From Desulfitibacter sp. BRH_c19 (GTDB taxonomy: Bacteria; Bacillota; DSM-16504; Desulfitibacterales; Desulfitibacteraceae): 64,000 nucleotides of DNA. The stretch spans positions 186,001-250,000 of the forward strand of contig LOER01000046.1 in NCBI GenBank assembly GCA_001515945.1, in the 5' to 3' direction. Below, piece after piece: positions 26,195 through 34,789 of the stretch (within the stretch, counting starts at the first letter, position 1; every line of letters begins with the position of its first letter). The notes under the pieces were generated by a model that was given only the letters and a program-made list of their open reading frames with translations, ran no database searches and was not told the origin of the DNA. The position numbers and the translations under genes were made by a program.

Positions 26195-27550
26195 TTATGA
26201 CTTGGCAGATGTCCGTGCTTTTTTCAATGGCTTCCCTCTTAATGTCTTTGAATTATCTTCTAGGTACTTTAAATAGCATTCCTTAGTCATAAAAGATTTA
26301 TAATTACTGCTAATTTCTTTAGCAATTTTTCCATCATCATATAAAAGGTCAACAAGAGTAAATGCAAGCCCTTTGATGCTTTCTTTATAAGCTAGATTTT
26401 CATCGGCAACATTGAATTCCTTGGTATGCAAGTTACCTTCGGCTGCACAAATAAATGAATGTAGCCCAGGTTTCAGGTGAGTAATGTCACCGAAGTCAAA
26501 GGAAGCAGTTATTGAACCCATTTCGCATACCTTGTCTTTTCCAATTAAGATTCCCATGTTCTCAGAATAGATAGACATCAACTTTTGATTATTAACAAGA
26601 GGAAGATAACCTGCATCATTTTTTATTATAATATTTCCACCTACTGCAATAGCACCAGCTATCAGACAGCGATCTACCTTTTCCACGGCATTTTGCAAGG
26701 CCTTCACGGAAGAACCTCTTACTACTGTTTCCATAACAATTTCGTCAGGTATGACATTTACTGCATCTCCACCTTTTAATATAATACTATGCACTCTAAC
26801 CTTATCATCTTCCATAAAGGTTTCTCTTTGAGAATTTATATTATTTAAAGCTAACATTGCCATATTGAGTGCATTCACTCCCTGGTGAGGCGCAGCACCA
26901 GCATGGGATTCCTTTCCTAAATAGGTTACCCTTTTTGAAATAAATGTATTGCTTGTCATCCCAGCATATACAGAGTATGGATAATCCATAGGCATGATAT
27001 GGTTCATCAAAAGGATATCAATATCGTCAAAATGACCTTCATAAATAGCCTGCTGCTTACCGCTTTTATATTTTATAAGACCATTTTGTACTAATCTTTC
27101 TCTATATTCCAGGTCTACAAATTCTTCAGCAGGTACAGCCATAAAGCATACTTCACCTGCCAAGTAATCCATAGCTCCAGAATATTTCAGTCCTGTTGCT
27201 ACTCCCAATAATGACACTAATTGAGCAAAATGACCACATGCATGGGCAGCACCAGTATTCTTATCTGCAACAGGATGCTGATGACATATTATACTATCCA
27301 ATTCTCCTAAAAGAGCCACCTTAGGACCAGGTTTCTTCCCTTTGATAACACCCTTAAAACCCGTTAATGCAACCTTTTCTGAAGCTTTAATTCCTAACTT
27401 TTCTAATGCCTGCTTAACTAATGATGCAGTCTTTTCTTCTTTGTAACCAAGCTCTGGAGTGTTATAGAGGAGCTCTGCTATTCTTTTTAATTCACCAAAA
27501 CTGTTATCAATTTCAATAGCTATTTCATTCTTAATGTCTTCTCTATTCAT
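26195..27550 (-). CDS. M20-family metallopeptidase/amidohydrolase
   Basis: 451 residues, M20D type amidohydrolase. Metal-site segments ELDSIICHQHPVADKNTGAAHACGHFAQLV and PAEEFVDLEYR; dimerisation domain around 210-320 (YLGKESHAGAAPHQGVNALNMA). The long length and CGH motif recall AbgB/IAH-type peptidases that cleave p-aminobenzoyl-glutamate or N-acyl amino acids. C-terminal Lys-rich tail. The substrate is not predictable. Confidence 0.85.
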   Translation of the reverse strand: MNREDIKNEIAIEIDNSFGELKRIAELLYNTPELGYKEEKTASLVKQALEKLGIKASEKVALTGFKGVIKGKKPGPKVALLGELDSIICHQHPVADKNTGAAHACGHFAQLVSLLGVATGLKYSGAMDYLAGEVCFMAVPAEEFVDLEYRERLVQNGLIKYKSGKQQAIYEGHFDDIDILLMNHIMPMDYPYSVYAGMTSNTFISKRVTYLGKESHAGAAPHQGVNALNMAMLALNNINSQRETFMEDDKVRVHSIILKGGDAVNVIPDEIVMETVVRGSSVKALQNAVEKVDRCLIAGAIAVGGNIIIKNDAGYLPLVNNQKLMSIYSENMGILIGKDKVCEMGSITASFDFGDITHLKPGLHSFICAAEGNLHTKEFNVADENLAYKESIKGLAFTLVDLLYDDGKIAKEISSNYKSFMTKECYLKYLEDNSKTLRGKPLKKARTSAKS

Positions 27551-27698
27551 GAAATTGTCCCCTTTAAAATTATACTATGAATAATATCATTTTATCTTGT
27601 TTTTATTTTAACTGATTTTTTAAATATAAAGATGTATAATAAACAAAGTACAATATGTTAACCGTGCTTATGAATTTGGCTATTTTGGAGGTATTTAC

Positions 27699-27998
27699 AT
27701 GGTTAAAAAAATAACTATAAGTTTAGACCGTATTCTTTGGAAGTGGTGGGTTGGTAAGGACAGTAATCATCAGGAAGCTTTTGACGATCTAATAGACACC
27801 ATACTTATAAATTTGGAGGATTTAGACACAACTCCTTGGAAATCTTCAATGATGCAAGAATTAACTTTTGAAGTACCTGATGATAAACTTCAAATAATAA
27901 ACAACTCAAAGAATGCCCTTTCTTTGGAGGAGTATTTAAATGGTTGCCTAAAGTTTTTCAGAGCAGAAGAAGAAAAAATCAGAAGCCTTTTTAGTTAA
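27699..27998 (+). CDS. Hypothetical protein
   Basis: 99 residues beginning at an ATG with GGAGG upstream. Acidic and Trp-rich (ILWKWWVGKDSNHQEAFDDLIDTILINLEDLDTTPWKS). No membrane segment, motif or family recognised. Its stop overlaps by four bases the stop of the convergent hydrolase gene, so both 3' ends are defined. It has its own upstream region and may be lineage-specific. Confidence 0.6.
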   Translation: MVKKITISLDRILWKWWVGKDSNHQEAFDDLIDTILINLEDLDTTPWKSSMMQELTFEVPDDKLQIINNSKNALSLEEYLNGCLKFFRAEEEKIRSLFS

Positions 27999-28834
27999 GC
28001 TAAGCTTTTATTCAACCAGTCAATTATCAAGTCTGCAACCTTTTCTGGATTTTCTATAAAAAGCAAATGAGTGCTACCTTTTACAATTTCTAGTTTGGAA
28101 TTGGGTAAAATCCGAACTGCTTCTTTTGCTAATAATATTTCATTTATATTTTCCTCTTTTTCTCCCACAATTATTAATACTGGTTTTTGAGTTTTATGGT
28201 CTTTATTAGATTTTACCTTTGTTAATTCAGCAATTGTCTTCATGTCAAAAGTCGTTACTATCCTAGGATCTCTTAAAAGTTTTTCATATGTAGTATTAAT
28301 TCCTGGATTCATTTTAGGCTTTAAGGCTTCTTTTAATGGACTAACTCTTTTATTGGGTGTTATGATACCCATAAATCTAAAATAATTAACAAAAAACCTA
28401 TCAATAATGTTGGCATATGTACCAGGATAACGTATAGTGTGAGATACACAACAATAAAGAACAGGGTTATCAATTAATGCTTCAAAAGCAAACTGCCCTC
28501 CCATGCTATGCCCCACAACAGCATATTTGCTATTTGGGAATCTGTTAGTTGTATACTTCACCATTTCATTAATCTGTTTTAATATGTTGTTGGCCTGTGC
28601 CTTTCCCCTTTGTCCTTCACTACGCCCCCAACCTATGTAATCAAATGATACTACATTAAAATTACCCTTTTCATTTAGTCTACTTAAAAATTTCCTATAG
28701 GATTTAGCATAGACTATGTTTCCATGGAGAAATAAAATAGTTCCAATGGGTTTTCCATTTGCTGGATATATATCTATATGTATTTTCTGACTATTAATAC
28801 TAATGGTGTCTTGCTGTATTTCATCTATTGCCAA
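27995..28834 (-). CDS. Alpha/beta hydrolase (lysophospholipase-like)
   Basis: 279 residues. GHSMGGQ nucleophile elbow near residue 109, oxyanion-hole HGN at the N-terminus (LFLHGNIVYAKSYR), a lid region and a C-terminal catalytic His in STHLLFIENP. Similar to Serine aminopeptidase S33/monoglyceride lipase families. Ends convergently with the small hypothetical gene with a 4-bp overlap. Substrate unknown. Confidence 0.82.
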   Translation of the reverse strand: MAIDEIQQDTISINSQKIHIDIYPANGKPIGTILFLHGNIVYAKSYRKFLSRLNEKGNFNVVSFDYIGWGRSEGQRGKAQANNILKQINEMVKYTTNRFPNSKYAVVGHSMGGQFAFEALIDNPVLYCCVSHTIRYPGTYANIIDRFFVNYFRFMGIITPNKRVSPLKEALKPKMNPGINTTYEKLLRDPRIVTTFDMKTIAELTKVKSNKDHKTQKPVLIIVGEKEENINEILLAKEAVRILPNSKLEIVKGSTHLLFIENPEKVADLIIDWLNKSLA

Positions 28835-28954
28835 GTTAATTCTCCTTTCTGGGGCCTTGCGCCAGTATTTCTAGGATTTGCAATGTGTATAAATATCAAT
28901 CATTTAATGCTTTATTACTAATATCGCCAAAAGTTAAGTTTCTGTTGGTGTAAT

Positions 28955-28984
28955 AAAAAACGCCTAACCATAAGGATAGGCGTG
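28955..28984 (-). terminator. Terminator of the cold-shock gene
   Basis: ACGCCTA and TAGGCGT arms around a loop, followed on the minus strand by TTTTTT. Lies 12 bp past the csp stop. Confidence 0.85.
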
Positions 28985-28996
28985 TTGTCTGTGGAT

Positions 28997-29197
28997 TTAG
29001 ATTTTGGAAACGTTAGCAGCTTGAGGTCCTTTTGGTCCCTCAGTCACTTCAAATTCTACTCTTTGTCCTTCTTCTAATGATTTAAAACCATCTCCACCAA
29101 TTGCTGAAAAGTGTACGAATACATCCTTTTCACCTTCTACTTCAATAAAACCAAAACCTTTTTCATTGTTAAACCACTTTACTGTACCTTGTTTCAT
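28997..29197 (-). CDS. Cold shock protein CspA family
   Basis: 66 residues: [36 protein letters not shown]1 (KGFGFI) and RNP2 (VFVHF) are both intact. Binds single-stranded nucleic acid as an RNA chaperone. Strong start with AGGAGG. A consensus promoter and a long 5' leader lie upstream (29198-29242), as is usual for csp genes whose mRNA leader controls translation. Confidence 0.97.
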   Translation of the reverse strand: MKQGTVKWFNNEKGFGFIEVEGEKDVFVHFSAIGGDGFKSLEEGQRVEFEVTEGPKGPQAANVSKI

Positions 29198-29242
29198 AAA
29201 TCGTAATTCCTCCTATTTCTTTGCCTATCGGCGAATATGGCA

Positions 29243-29271
29243 ATGATAACATAACATTTTCCATTTGTCAA
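29243..29271 (-). promoter_or_regulatory. Sigma-A promoter of csp
   Basis: On the minus strand TTGACA (29271-29266) and TATCAT (29248-29243) are separated by exactly 17 bp, ahead of the csp start by about 46 bp. Excellent match to the housekeeping consensus. Confidence 0.8.
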
Positions 29272-29289
29272 TTATTTCGAACTTTTTTA

Positions 29290-29739
29290 TCAATTTTTTA
29301 GTTCATTTAATTGTTTTAGTAATATTTCTAAGTTTTTTTTAAATCTTTCATCATCTTCTTTCTCCCTTGGAGATGGACCTTTTGTTCTACCCCCAACCTT
29401 TCTTATTTGGGCTTTTAAGTGCCTTTCCTCTAACATGAAATCGATTTTATCCTTTGAATATATATATCCCTTTGGTCCTATACAATTAGCTCCTTTGGAT
29501 AGTACCAATGAGGCCAATCCCCAATCTTGGGTAACTACTATGTCACCTCGATTAGTTTTGTTAATTAAAGCAATATCTGTTGCTTGCGGTTCATTACCTA
29601 CAATTATTTTCTCAATCCCATTAATTTGATGATTAAATGAGGATATTACTAAAAGAGATACATCATATAAATCTGACATTTCTACTAAAATCATCATAGC
29701 CTTTTTGGGGCAAGAGTCTGCATCTACAAGTATTTTCAT
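29290..29739 (-). CDS. YaiI/YqxD (DUF188) family protein
   Basis: 149 residues. MKILVDADSCPKKAM at the N-terminus, VTQDWGLASLVLSKGANCIGPKG and a basic end (KVGGRTKGPSPREKEDDERF) define the family. The fold is PIN-like with conserved aspartates, so a nuclease activity has been suggested; function not established. Eight bases separate it from the upstream methyltransferase, so they may be co-transcribed. Confidence 0.9.
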   Translation of the reverse strand: MKILVDADSCPKKAMMILVEMSDLYDVSLLVISSFNHQINGIEKIIVGNEPQATDIALINKTNRGDIVVTQDWGLASLVLSKGANCIGPKGYIYSKDKIDFMLEERHLKAQIRKVGGRTKGPSPREKEDDERFKKNLEILLKQLNELKN

Positions 29740-29746
29740 ATGTCTA

Positions 29747-30487
29747 TTACTTTTCCCCTATGAAAAATACATAGCTGTAGTAATCTCCAAATTTAACGAA
29801 GTAGTCAATTTCAGTCTGCAATTCCTCTAATTGTTCTTGTGCTGTAGAATTCTTTACAAATTTCTGCTGAAAATAATTAATATGCTTATACATAGGTTTG
29901 TAATAATTATCCCAGAAACCATCCTTGCCCATTTCAAAATGCCCAATATTTTTTAGACCTGCTTTTTCCATAGATTTTACATTTTCCTTAATTCCCGTCA
30001 TGTCAGGATAGTTCTCTTTCCAATACCAAAACACCTCATCTGGTGGACTATCCTTAATCCATGTAAGTTCAGATACAACTATTTTACCTCCAGGTTTTAA
30101 AAACTTCTTTAAATAGGATAGGCCTTTAAAAAATCCAACATTATGGATAGAGCCTTCTGACCAGATAACATCGAAAAATTCGTTTTCAAAATTTAAGTTA
30201 AGCATTGAGGTGTTATAAAGAGAAATTTTATCCCTGAGATTTAAGTCCGCTGCTCTTTCTTCAAGTATTTTTAAAGAGTTACTATCAGCATCCACGGCAA
30301 CAACCTCTACAGGATACTCCTCTGTTAGTATAATGGTAGCATTCCCAGTTGCACATCCTGCATCTAGCACCTTGCTCTTAGCAGGTAAACTTTTTAAGCC
30401 GGCGATTTCCGCTGCCTTTAGTGTATAGTCCTTACTGCCGGGTACCTGCCTGTCCATCTTGAAAAAAAGTTCTTTAAATACTTTCAT
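29747..30487 (-). CDS. Class I SAM-dependent methyltransferase
   Basis: 246 residues. SAM-binding motif I VLDAGCATGNATIIL, acidic end of beta2 (VVAVDADSNSL), FFDVIWSEGSIHNVGF motif IV region and KPGGKIVVSELTW. The SEGSIHN and KPGGKIV parts resemble UbiE/MerR-like small-molecule methyltransferases. Substrate unknown. Confidence 0.85.
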   Translation of the reverse strand: MKVFKELFFKMDRQVPGSKDYTLKAAEIAGLKSLPAKSKVLDAGCATGNATIILTEEYPVEVVAVDADSNSLKILEERAADLNLRDKISLYNTSMLNLNFENEFFDVIWSEGSIHNVGFFKGLSYLKKFLKPGGKIVVSELTWIKDSPPDEVFWYWKENYPDMTGIKENVKSMEKAGLKNIGHFEMGKDGFWDNYYKPMYKHINYFQQKFVKNSTAQEQLEELQTEIDYFVKFGDYYSYVFFIGEK

Positions 30488-30673
30488 TTACAACAACCTC
30501 CTTACCCTTATGTTAAATTAGAAATCCATTAACCATTAATCAGTACTAGGTGTCAAATAATTAAGATATAGTTAAGGTCCATATAACATTCTATATTATT
30601 ATTTGCTATACCTTCATTTTTTAGTAATTTCAAACAAAAAACCTGTAGATTATCATCTCGGGTGATTAAATAC

Positions 30674-30700
30674 AAAAAAGAGCCATCATAGATGACTCTC
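30674..30700 (-). terminator. Terminator of the Cys-rich coat-like gene
   Basis: GAGTCATC and GATGGCTC arms, 4-base loop, then TTTTTTG on the minus strand, just past the stop at 30713. Confidence 0.85.
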
Positions 30701-30712
30701 TCTGTATTAAAT

Positions 30713-31363
30713 TTAAAAGCATTGCTCTGGCGGTAGTGGAGGGCAAACGCCAGGTAAGGTAACACATGGTGCAGGTACGCAAAAGCCAAAGCTAGGAACT
30801 AACAGCTGTACAGTTAAGATAGACTTAACTACTAGACATACCTGAATGTCACAGGAAATTGAGTATTCTAGAACCTCATCATCTTCTTCTACATCAGTAA
30901 CAACACAATTGCAAGCTAATAATACACTTTCAGTACAGTCTATACTTACACCCTCAGGGGCACATAATGTAACTGTTTTACTGAATGTAAAAATTCTTTC
31001 TATTTCATTATCTTCACCATTTTCTGCTTCTGGGTTAATAAGGGTGACTGGGACATTTACTGAAAGCACTATTGTGAAAAATCCATCCCCTACTGATGTA
31101 CGGCTGATTTCATTACAGGTAATATCAGACCCCTCAGTTAACGCACATTCTACAGGATCTCCCTGCTCAAGACCTGTTCCAAACTCATCCGAATCAGTTG
31201 ATACTTCTCTTGTTCTATCATCGATTTGGAAGCAACTATCATAAACCTTATCTACCACAATACACTCAATTCTATCAAAGGGTGGGCACACAGGCAAACC
31301 TGTGTCAGGATCAATGGGACACTGTCCCGGTTGAATTTGATTTTGTTTTACTTTTTTTGACAT
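30713..31363 (-). CDS. Cys-rich spore-surface-like hypothetical protein
   Basis: 216 residues, no signal or membrane helix. Pro/Cys-rich ends: N-terminus PGQCPIDPDTGLPVCPPFDRIECIVVDKVYDSCFQ, C-terminus FCVPAPCVTLPGVCPPLPPEQCF, with a beta-rich middle containing CAPEG, CTESVLLACNC and CDIQVCLV. About 14 cysteines in total. The central part recalls a DUF3794-like beta sandwich found in spore coat proteins of Clostridia. I infer a disulfide-linked spore surface protein. It has its own terminator, and lies divergent from an unknown beta-rich protein gene. Confidence 0.65.
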   Translation of the reverse strand: MSKKVKQNQIQPGQCPIDPDTGLPVCPPFDRIECIVVDKVYDSCFQIDDRTREVSTDSDEFGTGLEQGDPVECALTEGSDITCNEISRTSVGDGFFTIVLSVNVPVTLINPEAENGEDNEIERIFTFSKTVTLCAPEGVSIDCTESVLLACNCVVTDVEEDDEVLEYSISCDIQVCLVVKSILTVQLLVPSFGFCVPAPCVTLPGVCPPLPPEQCF

Positions 31364-31543
31364 GTTGCACTTTCCTCCTTTAGATTTTTGGTTTAGTTAA
31401 ACTATCTAGTGTATTCTATTAAAATTTGCTGGTATTGGTTACAGCTTTGGCATAAAATATCTAAATTTTTTATCATAGTTCAAAGAATAATGTATATTAT
31501 TTAAGGTAAAGAAATACAAGTTTTATTTTAAATGAAATGAAAT

Positions 31544-32509
31544 ATGGTGATGATTATGACAGTATTTATAAACCCAAAATCTGGGGATACCTGGAATTTT
31601 TCATTTAAGCACAGTACCCTAAACTTTACTTTCTGCTTTAACGGAAAGCAGCATAATAATGTTCTTGATTATCGTGTAGCATACAACGGAACAAATATGC
31701 CTTTAATTGTTACTAAATACAATCACTATCAGCTTAACGTATACCAATGGCAAATAAATCACTGGATATTGAAAAAGTTTCAATTTAAAGAATATATTAC
31801 TGGCTTTTTTGTTTCCAAGATTGATAATAATCAATCCCATTTGCTAATAGAAACTGCATATGGTCATAATAAAGAAGCTTTTCATTTCTTTAATGTAGAT
31901 AACAATTGGTATAGAAAGTCTCTTCCAATACCAAACTGTAAAATATTTGATCTAACCTTTCTTTCAGAGAAACATCTACTCTTCTTAACCGTTTTTTGCA
32001 AAAAAAACAGAGTATTATTAACCTATAGTTGGAATGGCGATACTCAGGAGTGGGAAGAAGCAGGTTTCAGTTTTGATATCCCTACTGGAACCATACTTGC
32101 TCTTGGATATACAAGAAGCTTAGTACATCTGGTAACACTTGTAAAAGACCATTACTACAAGCTCAATTACACAGAACTCAATAGGAATACTAATAGTTCT
32201 AGAGAGTCTAATATTATAATGCTTCCAGCCTTCTTCCCTAAAAAATGTTATTTAATTCAAGACAATAACATAATGGCGATATTTTCTACAAATTTGATAA
32301 ATGGACATTTCTTTTATTTGAAGGACGGTTCAAGGTGGATAGAGTCTTCTATTAGCCAAATATCTTCTTATAAAAATATTGCTGGTGTTTATAATACTAC
32401 AGGTTACATTTCTTCAAGTCTGGCCTTTAATGAACTCTTTAACATAGAATTGAAATCTCCCATAACATTAAAAGCATCAAACATAATTAAGCTATCACAA
32501 AAGAGATAA
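31544..32509 (+). CDS. Beta-rich hypothetical protein
   Basis: 321 residues of repeated Trp/Tyr/Phe-containing beta strands (YQWQINHWILKKFQF, YSWNGDTQEWEEAGFSF, YLKDGSRWIESS). Regular spacing of WxxxxxxW strands suggests a beta-propeller-like fold. No signal peptide. Start could be the first ATG (31544) or one at 31556. Spore genes on either side hint at a spore function, but no family was recognised. Confidence 0.6.
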   Translation: MVMIMTVFINPKSGDTWNFSFKHSTLNFTFCFNGKQHNNVLDYRVAYNGTNMPLIVTKYNHYQLNVYQWQINHWILKKFQFKEYITGFFVSKIDNNQSHLLIETAYGHNKEAFHFFNVDNNWYRKSLPIPNCKIFDLTFLSEKHLLFLTVFCKKNRVLLTYSWNGDTQEWEEAGFSFDIPTGTILALGYTRSLVHLVTLVKDHYYKLNYTELNRNTNSSRESNIIMLPAFFPKKCYLIQDNNIMAIFSTNLINGHFFYLKDGSRWIESSISQISSYKNIAGVYNTTGYISSSLAFNELFNIELKSPITLKASNIIKLSQKR

Positions 32510-32526
32510 TTAGAGATTATATCTTT

Positions 32527-32556
32527 GAAAACCATACAGGTTTTTAACATTTTTTT
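32527..32556 (+). terminator. Weak terminator after the beta-rich gene
   Basis: AAAACC/GGTTTT stem with a 5-base loop, then a T-rich stretch with TTTTTTT. Short stem, so uncertain. Confidence 0.4.
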
Positions 32557-32852
32557 CAGAATCTATTTATATATCTATATCCCATGACAGACAGCTTATA
32601 TACTATATATTCCAAACTAGTCTCAAATTGATTATATGTTACAGAAAGCTTTTTCTGTTGATAAGGTCCAAAACTTTCCACTCCTTTAATAGTTCTAAGA
32701 GCGTTAGTAACTCCTTCATAATCAGTTAAAGTATTCATGTTCGCAATTGTCATATTAATTGTTATAAATGCATTATGAATACTTGAATGCTGCTGATTTT
32801 TTTCTTCCATTATCTCAGCTAACTTTCCAAGTCTATTTTCATACCAGCTCAT
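32556..32852 (-). CDS. Small HMA-like protein lacking CxxC, member 3 of a trio
   Basis: 98 residues from the ATG at 32852 with GAGGTGG upstream (a longer frame starts at 32888). After a helical start, INMTIANMNTLTDYEGVTNALRTIKGVESFGPYQQKKLSVTYNQF...YIVYKLSVMGYRY follows the beta-alpha-beta-beta-alpha-beta order of heavy-metal-associated (HMA) domains, with GMxCxxC replaced by NMNTLTD. No cysteine is left. The first of three adjacent related genes in low-to-high order (the last in transcription). Function unknown; a protein-interaction or dimer fold rather than metal binding is likely. Confidence 0.6.
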   Translation of the reverse strand: MSWYENRLGKLAEIMEEKNQQHSSIHNAFITINMTIANMNTLTDYEGVTNALRTIKGVESFGPYQQKKLSVTYNQFETSLEYIVYKLSVMGYRYINRF

Positions 32853-32926
32853 TTTGAGCACCACCTCATTTATTAATTTAGAAATCAATTAACCAGGCAC
32901 CCTGCCTGTTATTTTTTGTTAGTGCA

Positions 32927-33214
32927 TCATCCACCCTTGACTTTTATTGCCGGTTTATTATTGTAATTTTGTAGTTTGTAGCCTAGCTTAAGAATCAAGT
33001 AGCCAATAACGCTACCATCTATGATATTCGGGTAGTATTTAACAGAGATTATTTTCTTATTGGTATATATTTCTACATCCTTAATTCCCTCATGTTTTGT
33101 TAATTCTCGTTTAATAACTTGCCCATCATATAATGTATTCATATTTCCGATACGCAGTCTAATTTCTGCTGTTGTATAAGACTTAAAATCCTGTACCTTT
33201 TTATACATGGACAT
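32927..33214 (-). CDS. Small HMA-like protein lacking CxxC, member 2
   Basis: 95 residues, ATG with GGGGG seven bases upstream. AEIRLRIGNMNTLYDGQVIKRELTKHEGIKDVEIYTNKKIISVKYYP...IGYLILKLGYKL is the clearest HMA-like pattern of the trio: beta1-NMN-alpha1 (metal loop changed to NMNTLYD), GIKDVEI beta2, ISVKYYP beta3 and a final LGYKL. No Cys. Shares IGNMNTL with member 3, so they are paralogues. Function unknown. Confidence 0.65.
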   Translation of the reverse strand: MSMYKKVQDFKSYTTAEIRLRIGNMNTLYDGQVIKRELTKHEGIKDVEIYTNKKIISVKYYPNIIDGSVIGYLILKLGYKLQNYNNKPAIKVKGG

Positions 33215-33259
33215 AATAGTACCCCCTTGATTTAATAAGCAACTGCTTATGTTTTACTT

Positions 33260-33532
33260 TCAGCCACCTTCTCTTTTAAATTCTATACCTTTTAGCTGAA
33301 ACTTATAGTCCATATAGGTTGGTGTAATTAGATACTCATAGTAGGTTATAATTACTTTTTCACTTGCTGGCACAACCTCTATTCTTAAGGTATTTAAGCC
33401 AATGCATTCATAAATTTTTTGTTTAATATGGTCATCAGATGCTCCATTTATGATATAACACACTTGTCTTGCATTTTCATGATTTAGCTTTTCGTTCCTA
33501 GCATCAATGTAGATTCTTTGCTTTGGCTTCAA
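33260..33532 (-). CDS. Small HMA-like protein, member 1 (first gene of trio)
   Basis: 90 residues from a TTG at 33532 (GGGGTG seven bases upstream). RIYIDARNEKLNHENARQVCYIINGASDDHIKQKIYECIGLNTLRIEVVPASEKVIITYYEYLI...FQLKGIEF has the same beta-alpha-beta-beta-alpha-beta outline, with GLNTLRIEVVPASEKVIITYY like HMA beta2-beta3. Two cysteines remain but not as CxxC. More divergent than its neighbours. The three genes are on one strand with 45- to 70-bp gaps, probably one operon. Confidence 0.55.
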   Translation of the reverse strand: MKPKQRIYIDARNEKLNHENARQVCYIINGASDDHIKQKIYECIGLNTLRIEVVPASEKVIITYYEYLITPTYMDYKFQLKGIEFKREGG

Positions 33533-33802
33533 GTCATCTCACCCCTCTTATTCTTAATTTCTGATAGAACCCAGCATTATTAACTTGCTATTCCAGTATA
33601 TTAACTTCACTTAATAAAGGTTACACTCTGGTAAATTAAGACATGCCCCTAAATAATTGCAATTTTGGGAGACTTAGTCTTTAATATAAAGATAACCATA
33701 ACATTCTATCTAGATATAGCGAGTTAAGCATTTTGTATGTCCCAATATATTAGATATAATATCAATATATATAAACATAATAAATTATCAGGAGGTAATA
33801 CC

Positions 33803-34513
33803 ATGAACAGTTTACTTAAAAAAGCATTTTCTTTTCTTGTTATCACAGTTTTGCTAATGCAAATACCAACAATGGCTTATGCATCATGGGGATTGCAAAG
33901 AATACTTGATCAGCAAAATCAAGCTACAACATCTGCACCTGTTACTACACAGCCGCCTAAAGATACTCAGGTTACAACTCCAGCCCCTTCAAGCAACCAA
34001 TCTACTGCAGATTATATTCGCAATCTGCGTAGAAATCCAACAACCCAGCAAAACAATGCTAATCCTACTCCTAGTAACCCATCCCCATCTAATCCTAGGC
34101 CTGAAACACCTCCGAGCAACCAGCAGGGAGCAATGACGAGTTCAGAAAGCATGATGCTTAATTTAATTAACAAAGAAAGATCTGAAAAGGGCTTAAAACC
34201 ATTACAATGGCATTCTGGACTTGCTGGTTTGGCTAGATTAAAAAGTCAGGACATGGTGGACAATAATTATTTTGCACATAACTCGCCAACCTACGGTTCT
34301 TTTTATCACATGGTAAGCAATGCAGGTATCTCTTATCGACAAGTAGGAGAAAATCTAGCAAAGGCTAGAGACGTAAGTAAGGCCCATGTACTTCTAATGG
34401 CTAGTGAAGGCCATAGAAATAATATTTTAAGTTCACATTTTACCCATATAGGAGTTGGAATTTTATCTGACAGATATGGTATCGTTGCAACTCAATTATT
34501 TATTGCTCAATAA
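33803..34513 (+). CDS. Secreted CAP-domain (YkwD-like) protein
   Basis: 236 residues from the ATG at 33803 (AGGAGG upstream; the longer frame from 33737 has no site). Signal peptide (LLKKAFSFLVITVLLMQIPTMAYASW), then a Pro/Thr/Gln/Ser-rich linker (about 35-110), then a CAP/SCP domain: NLINKERSEKGLKPLQWH, DMVDNNYFAHNSP, VGENLAKARD, SEGHRNNILSSHFTHIGVG. Catalytic-like His and Glu residues are kept. Related to spore-coat-associated YkwD/SafA-neighbour proteins. Secreted or coat-located; activity unknown. Confidence 0.9.
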   Translation: MNSLLKKAFSFLVITVLLMQIPTMAYASWGLQRILDQQNQATTSAPVTTQPPKDTQVTTPAPSSNQSTADYIRNLRRNPTTQQNNANPTPSNPSPSNPRPETPPSNQQGAMTSSESMMLNLINKERSEKGLKPLQWHSGLAGLARLKSQDMVDNNYFAHNSPTYGSFYHMVSNAGISYRQVGENLAKARDVSKAHVLLMASEGHRNNILSSHFTHIGVGILSDRYGIVATQLFIAQ

Positions 34514-34631
34514 GTGAACTCGTTCAGCTAAAACTTAACATCGGGAAATCAGGTGAAGACTCTACTCTACCTGATTTAGAGCCCACTAATAGAAGTGGGG
34601 GTCTTAACCCATATATAATATTTTGGATAAA
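34514..34631 (+). repeat. Family-A structured repeat, copy 5
   Basis: Starts at the base after the CAP-gene stop (TAA-GTGAACTCG) and ends TTTTGGATAAA. First hairpin is weaker (AGCTAAAACTT) but second (TCAGGTGAAG...CTCTACCTGA) and third (GCCCACTAATAGAAGTGGG) are intact. Confidence 0.9.
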
Positions 34632-34650
34632 ACAAAAATTGCTTAAAACC

Positions 34651-34689
34651 AAAAAAGGGTCTACTTTTTAATAAAAGTAGGCCCTTTTC
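34651..34689. terminator. Bidirectional terminator
   Basis: GGGTCTACTTTT and AAAAGTAGGCCC arms around a short loop, with A-run on the left and T-run on the right. Ends transcription from the CAP gene on the plus strand. Confidence 0.85.
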
Positions 34690-34789
34690 TATATATTGGC
34701 ATAATAATATTATTATTAAATTTCCTACTCTTAACACAGTTTTTTTTACCCTGCATAAGATATACCAAAATTGATAAGGTGGGAAAGTC

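Noticed and set aside
30553-30789. 78-residue minus-strand open frame
   Set aside because: Overlaps the end of the Cys-rich gene in another frame and spans its terminator; no ribosome site.
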